Shown: positions 63,045 through 64,000 of the stretch, in pieces | Layout of the letters: the number at the start of each line of letters is the position of its first letter | Numbering within the stretch: position 1 is the stretch's first letter | From: Synechococcus sp. PCC 7335 | GTDB taxonomy: Bacteria > Cyanobacteriota > Cyanobacteriia > Phormidesmidales > Phormidesmidaceae | Direction of reading: 5' to 3' | Assembly: GCF_000155595.1 (NCBI RefSeq) | Contig: NZ_DS989904.1 | Coordinates: 1 to 64,000, forward strand | DNA length: 64,000 bases | Notes under the pieces: generated by a model | The model's input: the letters and a program-made list of their open reading frames with translations, nothing else | Told to the model about the DNA's origin: nothing | Database searches by the model: none | Position numbers and translations under genes: made by a program

Positions 63045-63956
63045 ATGGCACCCTCTTTGCCCAGCAGCTTACCTAAGCCCCAAGACTCAAGCGCTCAGCC
63101 AACAGAGACTCAGACTTTGCTAGAGCTTCAACGGCTCATCGACGTCATTGCTCAGCTACGTAACCCTGAGGGCGGCTGTCCTTGGGATCTCGCTCAAACA
63201 CCTCAGAGCCTAACGCCATACATCATTGAAGAAGCTTACGAAACGGTAGATGCTATTCAAACCGGTAAGACCAAAGATGTAGCCGAAGAGCTAGGTGATC
63301 TGTTGTTACAGGTTGTCTTGCAAGCGCAGATCTTTCAAGAGCAGGGTGATTTCAACTTGGGAGATATTGCGAAGGGAATTGCTGATAAGATGATTCGCCG
63401 GCATCCTCATGTTTTTGAGAATCAGACTGACGAAGCAACTGATAAGACGCCAGAAGCAATCAGTACTACGTGGGAACAAATCAAGTCAGCGGAAAAGGCA
63501 GATACTGAAGATCCTAATAAACTATCTCCAAAACTGCGGCGATACGCCAGATCATTACCTCCACTCACAGGGGCCATGAAAATCTCCCAAAAAGCTGCTA
63601 AAGCCGGGTTCGAGTGGGACTCCCTGTCAGGGGTCTGGGCGAAAGTAGATGAAGAAATCGCCGAACTACAACAAGCTATTCAATCAGAGACCACTACTGC
63701 ACAAGAAAGTGAGCTTGGTGATGTTCTATTCTCTTTGATTCAGATTGCACGGTGGCAAGGGCTTGATCCCACTGCGGCGCTTCAGGGCACGAATCGTCGG
63801 TTCATTCAGCGCTTTGCTAGTGTTGAAGCTCAAGCCCAAAAGCCGCTACATTCCTATGATCTAGCTGAACTCAACGCGCTTTGGCAACAGGCGAAGCAAC
63901 AGATTGCAGCACAGTCAATTGTCTCAGAGCCCTCTGCATCAGAGTCCTCGCATTAG
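63045..63956 (+). CDS. mazG: nucleoside triphosphate pyrophosphohydrolase MazG
   Basis: MazG hydrolyses nucleoside triphosphates to monophosphates and pyrophosphate, cleaning the nucleotide pool. Two MazG domains: the first (about residues 25-130) has CPWDLAQTPQSLTPYIIEEA and the acidic metal cluster EEAYE...EELGD, with RRHPHVFEN. The second (about 180-265) has KAGFEWDSLSGVWAKVDEEI and ELGDVLFSLIQIARW. The N-terminal 25 residues form a Ser/Pro/Gln-rich lead. Length normal (about 270-300). ATG 63045. The window ends 44 bp after the stop. Confidence 0.95.
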   Translation: MAPSLPSSLPKPQDSSAQPTETQTLLELQRLIDVIAQLRNPEGGCPWDLAQTPQSLTPYIIEEAYETVDAIQTGKTKDVAEELGDLLLQVVLQAQIFQEQGDFNLGDIAKGIADKMIRRHPHVFENQTDEATDKTPEAISTTWEQIKSAEKADTEDPNKLSPKLRRYARSLPPLTGAMKISQKAAKAGFEWDSLSGVWAKVDEEIAELQQAIQSETTTAQESELGDVLFSLIQIARWQGLDPTAALQGTNRRFIQRFASVEAQAQKPLHSYDLAELNALWQQAKQQIAAQSIVSEPSASESSH

Positions 63957-64000
63957 AGAATAAGCACTGTCAAAACACAATCCCTTACAACACACAAGCG

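Noticed and set aside
1-64000. CRISPR arrays, insertion sequences and rRNA genes
   Set aside because: No regularly spaced direct repeats, transposase frames with terminal repeats or rRNA-like sequence were seen on reading the window.

Overview
The window is chromosomal DNA of a cyanobacterium. Evidence: many copies of the HIP1 octamer GCGATCGC (for example 4193-4200, 6024-6031, 6069-6076), a high-light-inducible chlorophyll-binding small protein, a ferrochelatase with a C-terminal chlorophyll-binding tail, the RuBisCO regulator RbcR, an Npun_F0494-family protein and a PilMNOQ operon without PilP. A glucosylglycerol-phosphate phosphatase (StpA) points to moderate salt tolerance. A HetZ/PatU3-type pair points to a filamentous or multicellular lineage. 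A Leptolyngbya-like marine or brackish relative would fit, but this is inference. No rRNA, CRISPR array, prophage or insertion sequence was seen. Coding density is high and base composition even, so this is core genome rather than an accessory island.

Layout. 0-7.5 kb: partial tilS, a membrane protein with heptad repeats, then minC-minD-minE followed 14 bp later by stpA, hliP and a conserved hypothetical gene. The MinE is about three times the usual length. 7.7-15 kb: hetZ, patU3-like, argD, recF, a CruG-like glycosyltransferase, tRNA-Gln(UUG) and an Npun_F0494 gene. 15-22 kb: cobQ, a TauE/SafE permease, a CbbY-like phosphatase, dprA, a PlsC-like acyltransferase and a methyltransferase. 22.6-27.7 kb: a six-gene operon of a GdmH-type ureohydrolase, HypA- and HypB-like nickel chaperones, and an ABC importer (lipoprotein, permease, ATPase). 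This matches the guanidine hydrolase cluster sll1077-sll1082 of Synechocystis. An unassigned multi-helix element lies just upstream of it.

28-41 kb: acnB, katG (with a 9-bp dyad over its promoter), a membrane alpha/beta hydrolase, rbsK with a zinc-ribbon protein, dxr, a small membrane protein, a GT39-like membrane glycosyltransferase and a LysE exporter. 41-53.5 kb: an AlkA-type glycosylase, an orphan Leu/Ile/Val-type binding protein, a Ser/Thr kinase, rbcR, hrcA, a rhomboid protease, hemH, a solitary tyrosine recombinase, an FAD oxidoreductase with a cobD-like gene, and HU. 54-64 kb: pilMNOQ on the minus strand, two small membrane proteins, a sugar-type binding lipoprotein with a SUMF1-like lipoprotein, and mazG.

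The best leads are the guanidine operon with its structured leader, the repeat-bearing MinE in a minCDE-stpA cluster, the dyad at the katG promoter, and a recurring pattern of short in-phase tandem duplications (15-18 bp) at unrelated loci (minE, pilQ, recF, upstream of hup, hrcA 3' end, upstream of minC).
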